Assembly: GCF_003612565.1 (NCBI RefSeq)
Contig: NZ_RAZG01000002.1
Span: forward strand, 110,477-174,476
Source: Roseburia sp. 1XD42-69
GTDB taxonomy: Bacteria > Bacillota > Clostridia > Lachnospirales > Lachnospiraceae
Direction: 5' to 3'
Length of the DNA: 64,000 nucleotides
A model generated the notes under the pieces. The model was not told the DNA's origin and made no database searches. It worked only from the letters and a program-made list of their open reading frames with translations. Position 1 is the stretch's first letter; each line of letters starts with the position of its first letter. The position numbers were made by a program, and so were the translations under genes. Below are positions 10,387 through 18,651 of this stretch, piece by piece.

Positions 10387-10731
10387 ATGATGGATTTTAT
10401 GTTGATTTTTGATTTGGTTATTGCGGGATTAGGACTGTATCTCATATATTCCTCCCTGAAAATGAGACAGACAGGTGAGCTGAGTACCATTGTGGTGAAT
10501 CAGGACGATATGGCCCGGTGCAGAGACAAAGGGGGATTTATTGAGGCTATTGCCATGAAATCTGTTTACTTTGGCCTTGTTGCGCTGATTTACGGCATTT
10601 TGGCCCTGTTAAACGATTTTTATTCTATTTTTGGGAAATATTTTAATGTGGCGGGAGCGGTTGTCTTTATTGTGTCCTGGCTGTGGTTTGCGGGGGAACT
10701 GAGAAAGGCCAGGGAAAAGTTTTTCTATTAA
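10387..10731 (+). CDS. Small three-helix membrane protein, unknown function
   Basis: A 114-residue protein with hydrophobic segments at about residues 5-23, 60-80 and 86-104 and a short basic C-terminal tail. The loop between helix 1 and 2 is polar and contains NQDDMARCRDKGGF. I do not recognise a characterised family. A GCGAGGAAG site lies before the ATG and a TATACT -10-like box is at 10349-10354. It is monocistronic, with a terminator 14 bases after the stop. Confidence 0.65.
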   Translation: MMDFMLIFDLVIAGLGLYLIYSSLKMRQTGELSTIVVNQDDMARCRDKGGFIEAIAMKSVYFGLVALIYGILALLNDFYSIFGKYFNVAGAVVFIVSWLWFAGELRKAREKFFY

Positions 10732-10745
10732 GGTTTTTAGGGAAA

Positions 10746-10782
10746 AAGAAGGCGTTTTCCATGTGGAAAGATGCCTTCTTTT
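10746..10782. terminator. Terminator shared by the small membrane protein and citrate synthase genes
   Basis: Stem AAGAAGGC / GCCTTCTT extended by an imperfect inner TTTTCC / GGAAAG stem around ATGT, with A residues before and T residues after. It lies between two convergent genes and can act on both strands. Confidence 0.8.
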
Positions 10783-10804
10783 GTGTCTTGGCCGATTTGT
10801 ATGC

Positions 10805-12169
10805 CTACCGCTTTAAGATAGGCACGTAGTCTCTGTGATGCCCCACATACTTATATGCGGGACGCATAATCTTGCCGTTGCTGGAAAGCTCCTCTAATCT
10901 GTGGGCGCTCCACCCGGCGATTCGGGCTATGGCAAAGATTGGCGTGTATAATTCCAGGGGAAGATTCAGCATGGAATATGCAAATCCGCTGTAGAAATCT
11001 ACATTTGGGCTGACGCCTTTGTAAATTTTCCGCTCTTCTCCAATGATTTTTGGTGCGAGCTGTTCTACAAGAGTGTACAGTGCAAATTCTTTCTCTTTTC
11101 CCTTTTCCGCCGAGAGGCGTTCCACAAAGGAGTGGAAGATAACCGCACGGGGGTCAGACAGGGAATATACCGCATGGCCCATCCCGTAAATCAGGCCGGC
11201 GCGGTCAAAGGCTTCTTTATTTAGGAGAGCCCTTAAATACCGGGAAACCTCTTCCTCATCCTCCCAGTCTTTTACAACTTCCTTCATATCTTCAAACATC
11301 TGTACCACTTTAATGTTGGCGCCGCCGTGTTTCGGGCCTTTTAAAGAACCTAAGGAAGCGGCAATCACCGAGTATGTATCTGTGGCGGAGGAGGATACCA
11401 GATGGGTGGTAAAGGTGGAGTTGTTACCGCCGCCGTGTTCCATGTGGAGAATCAGGGCAATGTCCAATAGCTTTGCCTCCAGTGCGCTGAATTTGGAGTC
11501 GGCCCTTAATATGTGCAGAATATTTTCCGCAGTGGAATATTCCGGTTTGGGCTGGTGGATAAACAGGCTTTCCCCGTCATGGTAATGTTTGTATGCCTGA
11601 TAACCGTATACGGATAAAAGCGGGAATAAACTAATCATCTGAAGGCATTGACGCAGCACGTTGGGAATGGAGATATCGTCCGCCGCATCATCATAGGAAT
11701 AAAGGGTGAGAACGCTTCTGGCAAGAGTATTCATCATATCCCGGCTTGGGGCTTTCATTATAATGTCCCGGACGAAACCAGTGGGAAGGGTGCGGTAATA
11801 ACTAAGCAAATGAGTAAATTCATCCAGTTCTATCTGGTTTGGAAGTTTGCCGAAGAGCAGAAGATAGGTGCATTCCTCAAAGCCGAAGTGGCTTGATTCA
11901 GAAATCCCTGTCACCAGGTCCTTCACATTGTATCCCCGGTAGTAAAGCTCGCCCTCCATGGGAACGGATTTGCCGTCCACGATTTTTGAGGAGCAGACAT
12001 CGGAAATTTCCGTCAGGCCGACTAAAACGCCTTTTCCGTTTAAGTCACGAAGCCCTCGTTTCACGTCATATTTTGTATAAAGCTCCGGGTCAATACTGAT
12101 ATCGTCTTCATATATCTTAGAAAGCTTTAATAGTTCCGGTGTAATTTCGCTGTATGGATTTGTGTACAT
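10805..12169 (-). CDS. gltA: Citrate synthase
   Basis: A 454-residue citrate synthase joining oxaloacetate and acetyl-CoA. It has the oxaloacetate/CoA-binding histidine segment MEHGGGNNSTFTTH, the catalytic GMGHAVYSLSDPRA loop, the NVDFYSGFAY segment with the catalytic aspartate, and a C-terminal IARIAGWSAHRLEE. It is longer than the 370-residue Bacillus CitZ because of an N-terminal extension, as in many clostridial homologues. In an anaerobe it most likely feeds 2-oxoglutarate and glutamate synthesis. No aconitase or isocitrate dehydrogenase gene adjoins it. A GGAGG site precedes the ATG; it is transcribed alone. Confidence 0.95.
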   Translation of the reverse strand: MYTNPYSEITPELLKLSKIYEDDISIDPELYTKYDVKRGLRDLNGKGVLVGLTEISDVCSSKIVDGKSVPMEGELYYRGYNVKDLVTGISESSHFGFEECTYLLLFGKLPNQIELDEFTHLLSYYRTLPTGFVRDIIMKAPSRDMMNTLARSVLTLYSYDDAADDISIPNVLRQCLQMISLFPLLSVYGYQAYKHYHDGESLFIHQPKPEYSTAENILHILRADSKFSALEAKLLDIALILHMEHGGGNNSTFTTHLVSSSATDTYSVIAASLGSLKGPKHGGANIKVVQMFEDMKEVVKDWEDEEEVSRYLRALLNKEAFDRAGLIYGMGHAVYSLSDPRAVIFHSFVERLSAEKGKEKEFALYTLVEQLAPKIIGEERKIYKGVSPNVDFYSGFAYSMLNLPLELYTPIFAIARIAGWSAHRLEELSSNGKIMRPAYKYVGHHRDYVPILKR

Positions 12170-12234
12170 AGAATACCTCCCTATAAAAGTTTTTGAAAAA
12201 TCTCATAAGAAAAATCCTTTAGAAATGAAAATTT

Positions 12235-12262
12235 ATTATATTGAGATTTAGCTGTTTGATAA
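12235..12262 (-). promoter_or_regulatory. Candidate promoter of citrate synthase
   Basis: On the minus strand TTATCA (12262-12257) and TATAAT (12240-12235) with a 16-base spacer, about 65 bases ahead of the gene start. The -35 box is only a 4/6 match. Confidence 0.45.
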
Positions 12263-12356
12263 TCATACCACAGATGGGAAAGGCAACACAAGAAAATGAA
12301 TAAAATTTAATAAAAATTTAGTTTTTGTTCATATTTTTGAAATTATTATAAAGTCG

Positions 12357-12385
12357 TGGAAATATCCATATTTTTGGGGTATAAT
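12357..12385 (+). promoter_or_regulatory. Candidate promoter of the cytidine deaminase gene
   Basis: TGGAAA at 12357-12362 and consensus TATAAT at 12380-12385 with a 17-base spacer, ending 30 bases before the ATG. Confidence 0.6.
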
Positions 12386-12414
12386 AAAGCCATGCAATAT
12401 ACGGAGGACATGGT

Positions 12415-12810
12415 ATGGAGAAAGAAAAACTGGTGAGAGCGGCTTATCAGGCAAAAGAATTTTCCTATGCCCCCTATTCCAATTTTCATGTTGGGGCGGC
12501 GCTTTTGGGGGAGAGCGGCAGGGTTTATCTGGGATGCAATATTGAAAATGCAGCATTCTCCCCCACAAACTGCGCCGAGCGCACCGCTGTTTTTAAAGCG
12601 GTATCGGAAGGGGAGAGAAAATTTAAGGCCATAGCTCTTGCGGGGGATAAAGAGGAGTATTTAACGCCCTGCGGGGTGTGCCGCCAGGTGATGGCAGAAT
12701 TCTGCGATCCCGGGGACTTTCAGGTAATCTGCGCAAAAAATGAGACGGACTTTCGGGTGTATACGTTACAGGAACTTTTTCCGGAAGGATTTTCGCCGGA
12801 AAATTTATAA
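12415..12810 (+). CDS. cdd: Cytidine deaminase
   Basis: A 131-residue homotetrameric-type deaminase converting cytidine and deoxycytidine to uridine and deoxyuridine for pyrimidine salvage. The zinc/catalytic site is complete: a Cys-Ala-Glu triad in TNCAERTAVF (Cys ligand and proton-shuttling Glu) and the two further cysteines in TPCGVCRQVMAEF. Substrate-contact segment NIENAAFSPT is also present. Size fits the short Gram-positive form. It has its own promoter; pckA follows 96 bp later behind a separate promoter. Confidence 0.95.
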   Translation: MEKEKLVRAAYQAKEFSYAPYSNFHVGAALLGESGRVYLGCNIENAAFSPTNCAERTAVFKAVSEGERKFKAIALAGDKEEYLTPCGVCRQVMAEFCDPGDFQVICAKNETDFRVYTLQELFPEGFSPENL

Positions 12811-12818
12811 AAAACACA

Positions 12819-12847
12819 TTGAAAAAAAAAAACACTTAGTGTATATT
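12819..12847 (+). promoter_or_regulatory. Sigma-A promoter of pckA
   Basis: TTGAAA at 12819-12824 and TATATT at 12842-12847 with a 17-base spacer, 60 bases before the pckA start. A run of A residues fills the spacer. Confidence 0.7.
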
Positions 12848-12906
12848 TGTAATAGAGTATTTTAGGGCAGACCGCCCTATACATAATATGAAGGAGGAAT
12901 ATAGTA

Positions 12907-14631
12907 ATGGCAACAAAAGCTTATTACCCTATTAACGAAATTGGCGCTGGAAAAGTTGGGTTTTCCAAGACACGCTCTATTATTGAGGCTGCTTTCTATG
13001 GAAACAACGTGGTGAAAGTAAACACTTTAAAAGAGGCGTATCAGTTGGCGAAAAATTCACCTGGAACCATTGTGACAGACATGCCTGTGAAAAACGGGGA
13101 GACATTCGGTCTGGAGAAGGATGCAAAGGTATTGTTATTCAACGATGGAGCCGTAACAGGGCGTTATGCTGCAGCAAGGCGTATCAAGGGCGAGCCTGGC
13201 GTTGACGATGCAAAACTGGACAAAGTTGTTATGGATGCCGTTTATGAGACAAGATGGAAAACTATGTACCACGCAGAGTGCTTCATCGGCCTTGATCCGG
13301 AATTTATGGTAAAAGCTCATCTTCTCATTCCAGAAGGAGAAGAGAATATCCTTTACAACTGGATGTTAAACTTCCAGTATATGTCCGATGAGTATGTGAA
13401 AATGTACAAAAACTCCAAGTTAATCGGAGACGGCAAAGAGCCGGATGTATATATTTTCTCCGATCCCCAGTGGTTTCCACAGGAGAGGCCTGACGTTGAC
13501 TTTAGCTGCTTAAGCGACCCCTTAACTTTATGTTATTTTGACACCAATGAAAACTGTGCGGCAATCCTTGGTATGAGATATTTCGGAGAGCACAAAAAAG
13601 GCACACTGACCATGGCATGGGCTCTTGCAAACAGAAACGGCTATGCTTCCTGCCACGGCGGACAGAAAGAATACTCCTTAGAGGGCGGCAAGAAATTCGT
13701 TGCTTCCGTTTACGGCCTGTCAGGATCCGGTAAGTCTACATTGACCCATGCAAAACATGGTGGAAAATATGACAGCTTCGGCGGAATCAAAGTACTTCAC
13801 GATGATGCGTTCATTATCAATACAGATACCTGTGCGTCCATCGCTTTGGAGCCCACTTATTTTGATAAGACAGCAGATTATCCTACAGGCTGCCCGGATA
13901 ATGAATATTTGTTATCTGCTCAGAACTGTTCCGCAACATTGGATGAGAATGGCAAGATTCAGCTTGTAACTGAAGATATCCGTAACGGTAATGGACGTGC
14001 CATCAAATCCAAATTATGGTCTCCTAACCGTGTGGATAAGATTGAAGCTCCTGTAAACGCAATCTTCTGGATTATGAAAGATCCTACTATTCCGCCGGTA
14101 TTGAAACTGAAAGGCTCTGCCCTTGCGTCTGTTATGGGAGCAACCCTTGCAACAAAGACATCCACCGCTGAGCGTGTGGCTGCCGGTACAGACCTTAATG
14201 CACTGAGAATTGTTCCTTATGCAAACCCATTCCGGACATATCCACTGGTGAACGACTACGAGAAATTCAAAAAGCTGGTAGAGGAGAAAGATGTGGCATG
14301 CTACATTGTAAATACTGGTGATTTCATGGGTACCAAATGTAAACCTGCAGATACACTGGGAATTCTCGAGGATATTGTGGAAGGCAAAGCAAAATTCGAG
14401 AAATGGGGACCTTTTGAAGATATTGAGATTATGTACGACTGGTCCGGCAAGACAGCAGACTTTAAACCAGACCTGGGAAATAAAGATTATGTTGCAGCAT
14501 TAAAGAATGCTATGCAGAACCGTGTGGATGCTGTGGAAGGATTTGCAACCAAGAAGGACGGTTATGACAAACTTCCAGATGAAGCTTTGGCAGCATTAAA
14601 GAAACTTGTAGATGAGGCAGCTTCCATTTAG
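12907..14631 (+). CDS. pckA: Phosphoenolpyruvate carboxykinase (ATP type)
   Basis: A 574-residue enzyme interconverting oxaloacetate + ATP and PEP + CO2 + ADP. The Walker A loop GLSGSGKSTLT is near residues 272-282 and the metal-binding kinase-2 motif HDDAFI near 300. The protein is longer than the E. coli enzyme (540), which is common in clostridia. In fermenting anaerobes it often runs toward oxaloacetate for succinate or amino-acid synthesis, which would fit the nearby citrate synthase; direction cannot be told from sequence. GAAGGAGGAAT precedes the ATG. Codon use is of the highly expressed type. Confidence 0.96.
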   Translation: MATKAYYPINEIGAGKVGFSKTRSIIEAAFYGNNVVKVNTLKEAYQLAKNSPGTIVTDMPVKNGETFGLEKDAKVLLFNDGAVTGRYAAARRIKGEPGVDDAKLDKVVMDAVYETRWKTMYHAECFIGLDPEFMVKAHLLIPEGEENILYNWMLNFQYMSDEYVKMYKNSKLIGDGKEPDVYIFSDPQWFPQERPDVDFSCLSDPLTLCYFDTNENCAAILGMRYFGEHKKGTLTMAWALANRNGYASCHGGQKEYSLEGGKKFVASVYGLSGSGKSTLTHAKHGGKYDSFGGIKVLHDDAFIINTDTCASIALEPTYFDKTADYPTGCPDNEYLLSAQNCSATLDENGKIQLVTEDIRNGNGRAIKSKLWSPNRVDKIEAPVNAIFWIMKDPTIPPVLKLKGSALASVMGATLATKTSTAERVAAGTDLNALRIVPYANPFRTYPLVNDYEKFKKLVEEKDVACYIVNTGDFMGTKCKPADTLGILEDIVEGKAKFEKWGPFEDIEIMYDWSGKTADFKPDLGNKDYVAALKNAMQNRVDAVEGFATKKDGYDKLPDEALAALKKLVDEAASI

Positions 14632-14658
14632 TTTTATTATATTTTAATCTAAAAAATT

Positions 14659-14687
14659 GGGAATCTCTCTATGGGATTCCCTTTTTT
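14659..14687 (+). terminator. Intrinsic terminator of pckA
   Basis: A 7-bp stem GGGAATC / GATTCCC with a 9-base loop and six T residues (14682-14687), 28 bases after the stop codon. Confidence 0.88.
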
Positions 14688-14717
14688 GGCAGTGAAGATA
14701 TTTTATTGAAGATGCTA

Positions 14718-14838
14718 AGGAAGCGCTGATGAAATCATCGCTTCCTCTAGAACCTCCAGTGGATGTGCAGGAATTTGCAGCGGAAAATGCTGCTTCGCAG
14801 GGCAAATCCGGCGCAGGTAACGCTTTAGTCAGCGTTTT
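14718..14838. other. Non-coding stretch with two inverted repeats
   Basis: Between the pckA terminator and the 6S promoter I see no convincing gene. There is a near-perfect 29-base inverted repeat at 14718-14746 (AGGAAGCG / CGCTTCCT, inner TGAT / ATCA, one mismatch) and a smaller hairpin AACGCT / AGCGTT at 14819-14836 followed by TT. Function unknown; could be a small transposon-like repeat or remnants of an RNA. Confidence 0.4.
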
Positions 14839-14863
14839 CCTAAAATTTAACATGAATTTTTCG

Positions 14864-14892
14864 TTGAAATATGAGAGAAACTATAGTATAAT
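14864..14892 (+). promoter_or_regulatory. Sigma-A promoter of the 6S RNA gene
   Basis: TTGAAA at 14864-14869 and consensus TATAAT at 14887-14892 with a 17-base spacer, giving a transcript start near 14899. Confidence 0.85.
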
Positions 14893-14898
14893 CTAAAC

Positions 14899-15078
14899 AT
14901 AAATTCCTGGGATGTTCGATACCCTGCTATTTTGAACCTACATTTTATTTTAGGGTTCCCTATATTGCAGATTGGATGTCAGGCCGCCGTTTGCAGCGGA
15001 AGGCAGAAGAGATGCTGCGGTTACCCACCTAGCTCTGGCTAGGCGTCAAAATTGCAGGAAACGGCATTTTGGGTTTTT
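14899..15078 (+). ncRNA. ssrS: Probable 6S RNA
   Basis: A 180-base non-coding segment directly behind a near-consensus promoter. It starts AAATTCCTGGGATGTTCG and contains GGTTACCCACCTAGC near its 3' end, a pattern I associate with Firmicute 6S RNA. A closing stem is visible: TTCCTG (14904-14909) with CAGGAA (15055-15060). Internal hairpins include GAACC/GGGTTC and CCTAGC-TCTG-GCTAGG (15028-15043). A hairpin AAAAT-TGC/GCATTTT followed by TTTTT at 15074-15078 may end it. 6S RNA mimics an open promoter and holds sigma-A RNA polymerase in stationary phase. The call rests on recalled sequence pattern and fold; a covariance-model scan would settle it. Confidence 0.72.
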
Positions 15079-15217
15079 GTAAAGTACGAAAGAGAAATAC
15101 ATAAGGCACAAAAGATTTGGTACAAAAGAAAAATGTTTTATGTACAAGGGATAAACGATGTAAGTACTTTAAGATTTACAAAATATACGCAGGAAAAAGA
15201 AGAAGAGAACAAAAGAG

Positions 15218-15250
15218 AGAGAAGCTGCTGTTACAGTGGCTTCTCTTTTA
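15218..15250 (+). terminator. Hairpin with T-run between the 6S RNA and the SpoIID-type gene
   Basis: Stem AGAGAAGC / GCTTCTCT (15218-15225 and 15239-15246) with an inner CTG-TTA-CAG stem, followed by TTTT. It may be the terminator of the upstream RNA unit or an attenuator ahead of the SpoIID-type gene. Confidence 0.6.
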
Positions 15251-15285
15251 GGTTCGGCTTTTTACGGGAAGGGAAGGTAAAAATA

Positions 15286-17559
15286 TTGCGGAGACAGAGA
15301 AATAGATACAGAGTGAGAAAAAGGGTGCAGCGCCTGGAGAAGAGGCAGGAAGACAAAAAGCTTTTTGCTATGATGATAATTGTGGCAGTTTTGGGAGCCA
15401 TTGCAGTTTGCCTTATAATAAAAAATCAAAAAGGTACGGTTACATACCAATATTGTCAGGAGTATGTTATGACAGAAGAACTGCCTTATCTTATGGATTT
15501 CTGCTATTATTCCTCTGATGAATGGAAAGGTAAGATAGAGGAGGAGAAGTTTGGGGGAACTGTAACTATCCAAATGTGCAAATGGCTTCTGCAGCAGACA
15601 GGCACGGCAGAGTACGTGGTTCTGCCGGAGGGAAAGGAGAAACAGACAGTTACCAGAGATGAATTTAACCAGGTTTATGACCAGATTTTAGATTTGCTGG
15701 ATGAAAAACGGGAGATTCATGCTGCAGATGAAATTCTCTTAAAGCAGGAGGGGCAAAATTTTATTACGGCAAATCAGACCTACATATGTGAGAGGGACTT
15801 TTCTTTTGCGAAACCTATGAAGTCCTATGAATTTTATGTAAGGGGGGAAACTATTATCGGTGTAAGGAATATGAAGGGAATTTCCTCAGCAATAAAAAAT
15901 GCTTATCTTTTGGAGGAATCCGGGGATAAAATCCGTTTTCTCTACGGGGGGGACACTTACGAGATTTCCATGGAGGAGTGGCAGACAAAAGGGGTGGAGA
16001 AGCAGGTGTGCGACCTGGTGTGGGAAGAGGGGGAATTGTGTAAAATTCAGTTAAAGGAAGAGCGCATTCAGGGGAATTTGATTGCGGTGGATGATTCCAG
16101 GATACAGATTGAAGGATATGGGGAAATCAATCGCTCTGTAAATCTTCCAGTATATAAAATTTATGGATCGGTGGAGGAAAAGAACCTTTCGGATATTGTA
16201 ATAGCCAATATGAAGGTGGAGTATGTGGTGGCGGAGGACCGGGTGGAAGCCATTCTTTTGGTGGAGCCGGCCCAAATCAGCAGGATACGTGTGCTTCTTT
16301 TGGGGGAGGATTCCAGTCCTTACCGCAGAGAGGCAGCCCTCACCTGCAGTACGCCTTATACCGTGGATTACCATGACAGACAGGAGGTGAGGGAACAGGA
16401 TGCTGTGGTGAAGGGGGAGGAATTGTTTTCCGGTACGGAGGGCGGCAGCATTCGTTTTACTCCCGCAGAGGATGGGGGAGAGTTTTTTTTGTGCAGCCAG
16501 GAGGGAGAAAAAATTTCTCTTGGTTACCGGGGGGTTTTGGAGCTTTACCGGTATCCGGAAGGCTACACACTAATCAGTGAACTTTCTATCGAAGATTATC
16601 TGTGCAGTGTTGTTCCCAGCGAGATGCCTGCCACTTACGGAATGGAAGCCCTTAAGGCCCAGGCGGTGTGCGCCAGAAGCTACGTGTATATACAGATGCA
16701 GAAAGGAGCCTATGCCCCTCTGGGCGCCCATGTGGATGACTCCACCAGCTATCAGGTATATAACAAACAGGCCAGGGAGGAAACCACCAGCAATGCGGTG
16801 TGGGATACTGCAGGGGAGGTGTTAAAATACCAGGGAGAGATTGCGGAGGCATATTATTTTTCCACATCCTCAGGGGTTACGGGAAATGGGGACAGCTGGG
16901 AATTGGACAGTGACCCAGCCTACGGATATCTCCGCAGTATCCAGTTAAAGGATGAACCGGAAGCTTTTGATTTGTCCGGTGAAGAAGCTTTCGGGGCATA
17001 CATAAATTCCGATGGGGATAGTTATGATAGTTTTGCACCTTTTTACAGGTGGAATGCCGTGTGTTCTTTTGGGGATGAGGAGGTCTTAAACAAAATTTCA
17101 GGAATCCTAGCCGCCCGAAAAGAAAAAGCACTGGATGCCATCACTTTTTTGGATGAAAAGGGGGCGGAAGCAGAAAATGTAAAGGGATTTGGAAACCTGA
17201 CGGGAATGGCTGTACAGAGAAGAAGCGTCTGCGGGGTGATATTGGAATTATGCCTGGAATATGAAAAGGGAAAAGTGATTCTTAAAAATGAGTACAATAT
17301 TCGTGCGGTTTTAGGGGCGGGGTGCAAAAGCCTCACTTTGAAAGACGGAAGCGCAAGGGAGAACGTATCATTAATTCCCAGTGCCTTTGCAGTAATTACC
17401 CCGTCTCCGGAAGGGGAATACCATATCAAAGGGGGCGGATATGGACACGGAATCGGCATGAGCCAGAACGGGGCAGGGAAAATGGCGGAAGTGGGAAAAA
17501 ATTATAAAGAAATTTTACAGTTTTTCTTTCAGGATGTTGAAATCCTTCCCGTTTCGTGA
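15286..17559 (+). CDS. SpoIID/LytB-domain protein, membrane-anchored
   Basis: A 757-residue protein. I start it at TTG 15286: GGGAAGGGAAGG lies 8 bases upstream, and longer readings run back into the probable 6S RNA. A basic N-terminus precedes one transmembrane helix at about residues 28-46. A long extracellular region of unknown fold fills the middle. The SpoIID/LytB domain starts about residue 425 (EDYLCSVVPSEMP, then AQAVCARSYVY) and ends with GGYGHGIGMSQNGAG. SpoIID proteins cleave denuded glycan strands during engulfment or modify amidase activity; this one is twice the size of B. subtilis SpoIID (about 340), so a vegetative or surface role is also possible. Confidence 0.85.
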   Translation: MRRQRNRYRVRKRVQRLEKRQEDKKLFAMMIIVAVLGAIAVCLIIKNQKGTVTYQYCQEYVMTEELPYLMDFCYYSSDEWKGKIEEEKFGGTVTIQMCKWLLQQTGTAEYVVLPEGKEKQTVTRDEFNQVYDQILDLLDEKREIHAADEILLKQEGQNFITANQTYICERDFSFAKPMKSYEFYVRGETIIGVRNMKGISSAIKNAYLLEESGDKIRFLYGGDTYEISMEEWQTKGVEKQVCDLVWEEGELCKIQLKEERIQGNLIAVDDSRIQIEGYGEINRSVNLPVYKIYGSVEEKNLSDIVIANMKVEYVVAEDRVEAILLVEPAQISRIRVLLLGEDSSPYRREAALTCSTPYTVDYHDRQEVREQDAVVKGEELFSGTEGGSIRFTPAEDGGEFFLCSQEGEKISLGYRGVLELYRYPEGYTLISELSIEDYLCSVVPSEMPATYGMEALKAQAVCARSYVYIQMQKGAYAPLGAHVDDSTSYQVYNKQAREETTSNAVWDTAGEVLKYQGEIAEAYYFSTSSGVTGNGDSWELDSDPAYGYLRSIQLKDEPEAFDLSGEEAFGAYINSDGDSYDSFAPFYRWNAVCSFGDEEVLNKISGILAARKEKALDAITFLDEKGAEAENVKGFGNLTGMAVQRRSVCGVILELCLEYEKGKVILKNEYNIRAVLGAGCKSLTLKDGSARENVSLIPSAFAVITPSPEGEYHIKGGGYGHGIGMSQNGAGKMAEVGKNYKEILQFFFQDVEILPVS

Positions 17560-17605
17560 TACCCTTTAAAGGCTTACTGTCAACAGCATTCAGAACGGAG
17601 TTTTT

Positions 17606-18463
17606 ATGGTTTTTCGGACAATAATCGAAATTAAACGGTTTACGGATAAATGTAAAAGAGATAATATAAATGCTTTTGCAGCCCAGTCTGCTTTTTTTCT
17701 CATTATTTCCCTGATACCCTTTGTTATGGTATTCTGCTCTCTGCTGCAGTATACGGTGGTGTCGGAGGGGATGCTTTTGAAAATAGTAAGAGAGATTATG
17801 CCGGAGTATATTTCCCCGGTGGTGGTCTCCATTATTGATGAATTTTATAACAAATCCATTGGTATCGTGTCCCTGACAGCCCTTTTGGCCATTTGGTCTG
17901 CGGCAAAGGGCGTCCAGTATATGGCAGACGGGCTGAATGTGATAAACGGGATTCAGGAGACAAGAAACTGGGTTGTGCTGCGGTTCTGGGCTGTGGTGTA
18001 TATGATTGGATTTCTGCTGGCCCTTTTAGCCGCCCTGCTGTTTTTGGTGTTTGGCAACGGCATCCAAAAAATACTGGTAGGGTATTTTCCTTTTCTCGCC
18101 CATGCCACAAATCTTATTTTTCAGCTCCGCAGCGTGATTATGCTTGGGGTTTTAAGTATAATGTTTACGGTTTTGTATAAGACACTGCCCAACAATAAAG
18201 AGATCAGGGACAGAAAGCTTACCTTTAAAAACCAGCTTCCCGGCGGGATTGTCTGCGGTGTGGCATGGTATCTCTTTTCTTTTGGGGTATCTGTCTATGT
18301 GGACTATTTTAACGGGTTTTCCATGTATGGAAGCCTGACTACTGTTGTGCTTGTCATGCTCTGGCTCTATTTCTGCATGTATATTATGATGCTCTGCGGC
18401 GAACTGAATGTTTTATTTGGAGAGAGAATTCAAAAGCGGATTGGGGCAAGAAAGTATTTATAA
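17606..18463 (+). CDS. YihY/BrkB-family integral membrane protein
   Basis: A 285-residue protein with six hydrophobic segments. Family hallmarks are the N-terminal NAFAAQSAFFLIISLIPF segment (helix 1 region), AIWSAAKGVQYMADGLN after helix 2, and the C-terminal GSLTTVVLVMLWLYFCMY. The family was once labelled ribonuclease BN in error; its function is unsettled. A GGAG site lies before the ATG, 46 bp after the SpoIID-type gene, so the two may be co-transcribed. The next promoter is 100 bp downstream. Confidence 0.9.
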   Translation: MVFRTIIEIKRFTDKCKRDNINAFAAQSAFFLIISLIPFVMVFCSLLQYTVVSEGMLLKIVREIMPEYISPVVVSIIDEFYNKSIGIVSLTALLAIWSAAKGVQYMADGLNVINGIQETRNWVVLRFWAVVYMIGFLLALLAALLFLVFGNGIQKILVGYFPFLAHATNLIFQLRSVIMLGVLSIMFTVLYKTLPNNKEIRDRKLTFKNQLPGGIVCGVAWYLFSFGVSVYVDYFNGFSMYGSLTTVVLVMLWLYFCMYIMMLCGELNVLFGERIQKRIGARKYL

Positions 18464-18563
18464 AACAGGTTTTTCACGGAGATTTCAAAATATGGACACA
18501 CTTTTGACATAATTACCAAAAAACTACAAGATATGGTAAGGAAAAATCGTGGCTTATGCACTA

Positions 18564-18592
18564 TTGATTCAGGCAATCCCCAGGGGTATAAT
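18564..18592 (+). promoter_or_regulatory. Sigma-A promoter of the first PPC-like paralogue
   Basis: TTGATT at 18564-18569 and TATAAT at 18587-18592 with a 17-base spacer, 59 bases ahead of the start codon. Confidence 0.75.
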
Positions 18593-18651
18593 AAGCTTGT
18601 AAGTTATTTTTGACCATTTTAACAAAATAAAAACGAAAGGAAAGAGAGAAA

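Noticed and set aside
14644..14853. 69-codon minus-strand frame in the pckA-6S gap
   Set aside because: It runs through the pckA terminator hairpin and the inverted repeats, and has no ribosome binding site or recognisable family.
15052..15285. Longer N-terminus of the SpoIID-type protein
   Set aside because: It overlaps the probable 6S RNA and a terminator-like hairpin, and the translated sequence is low-complexity Lys/Glu/Arg with no family match.
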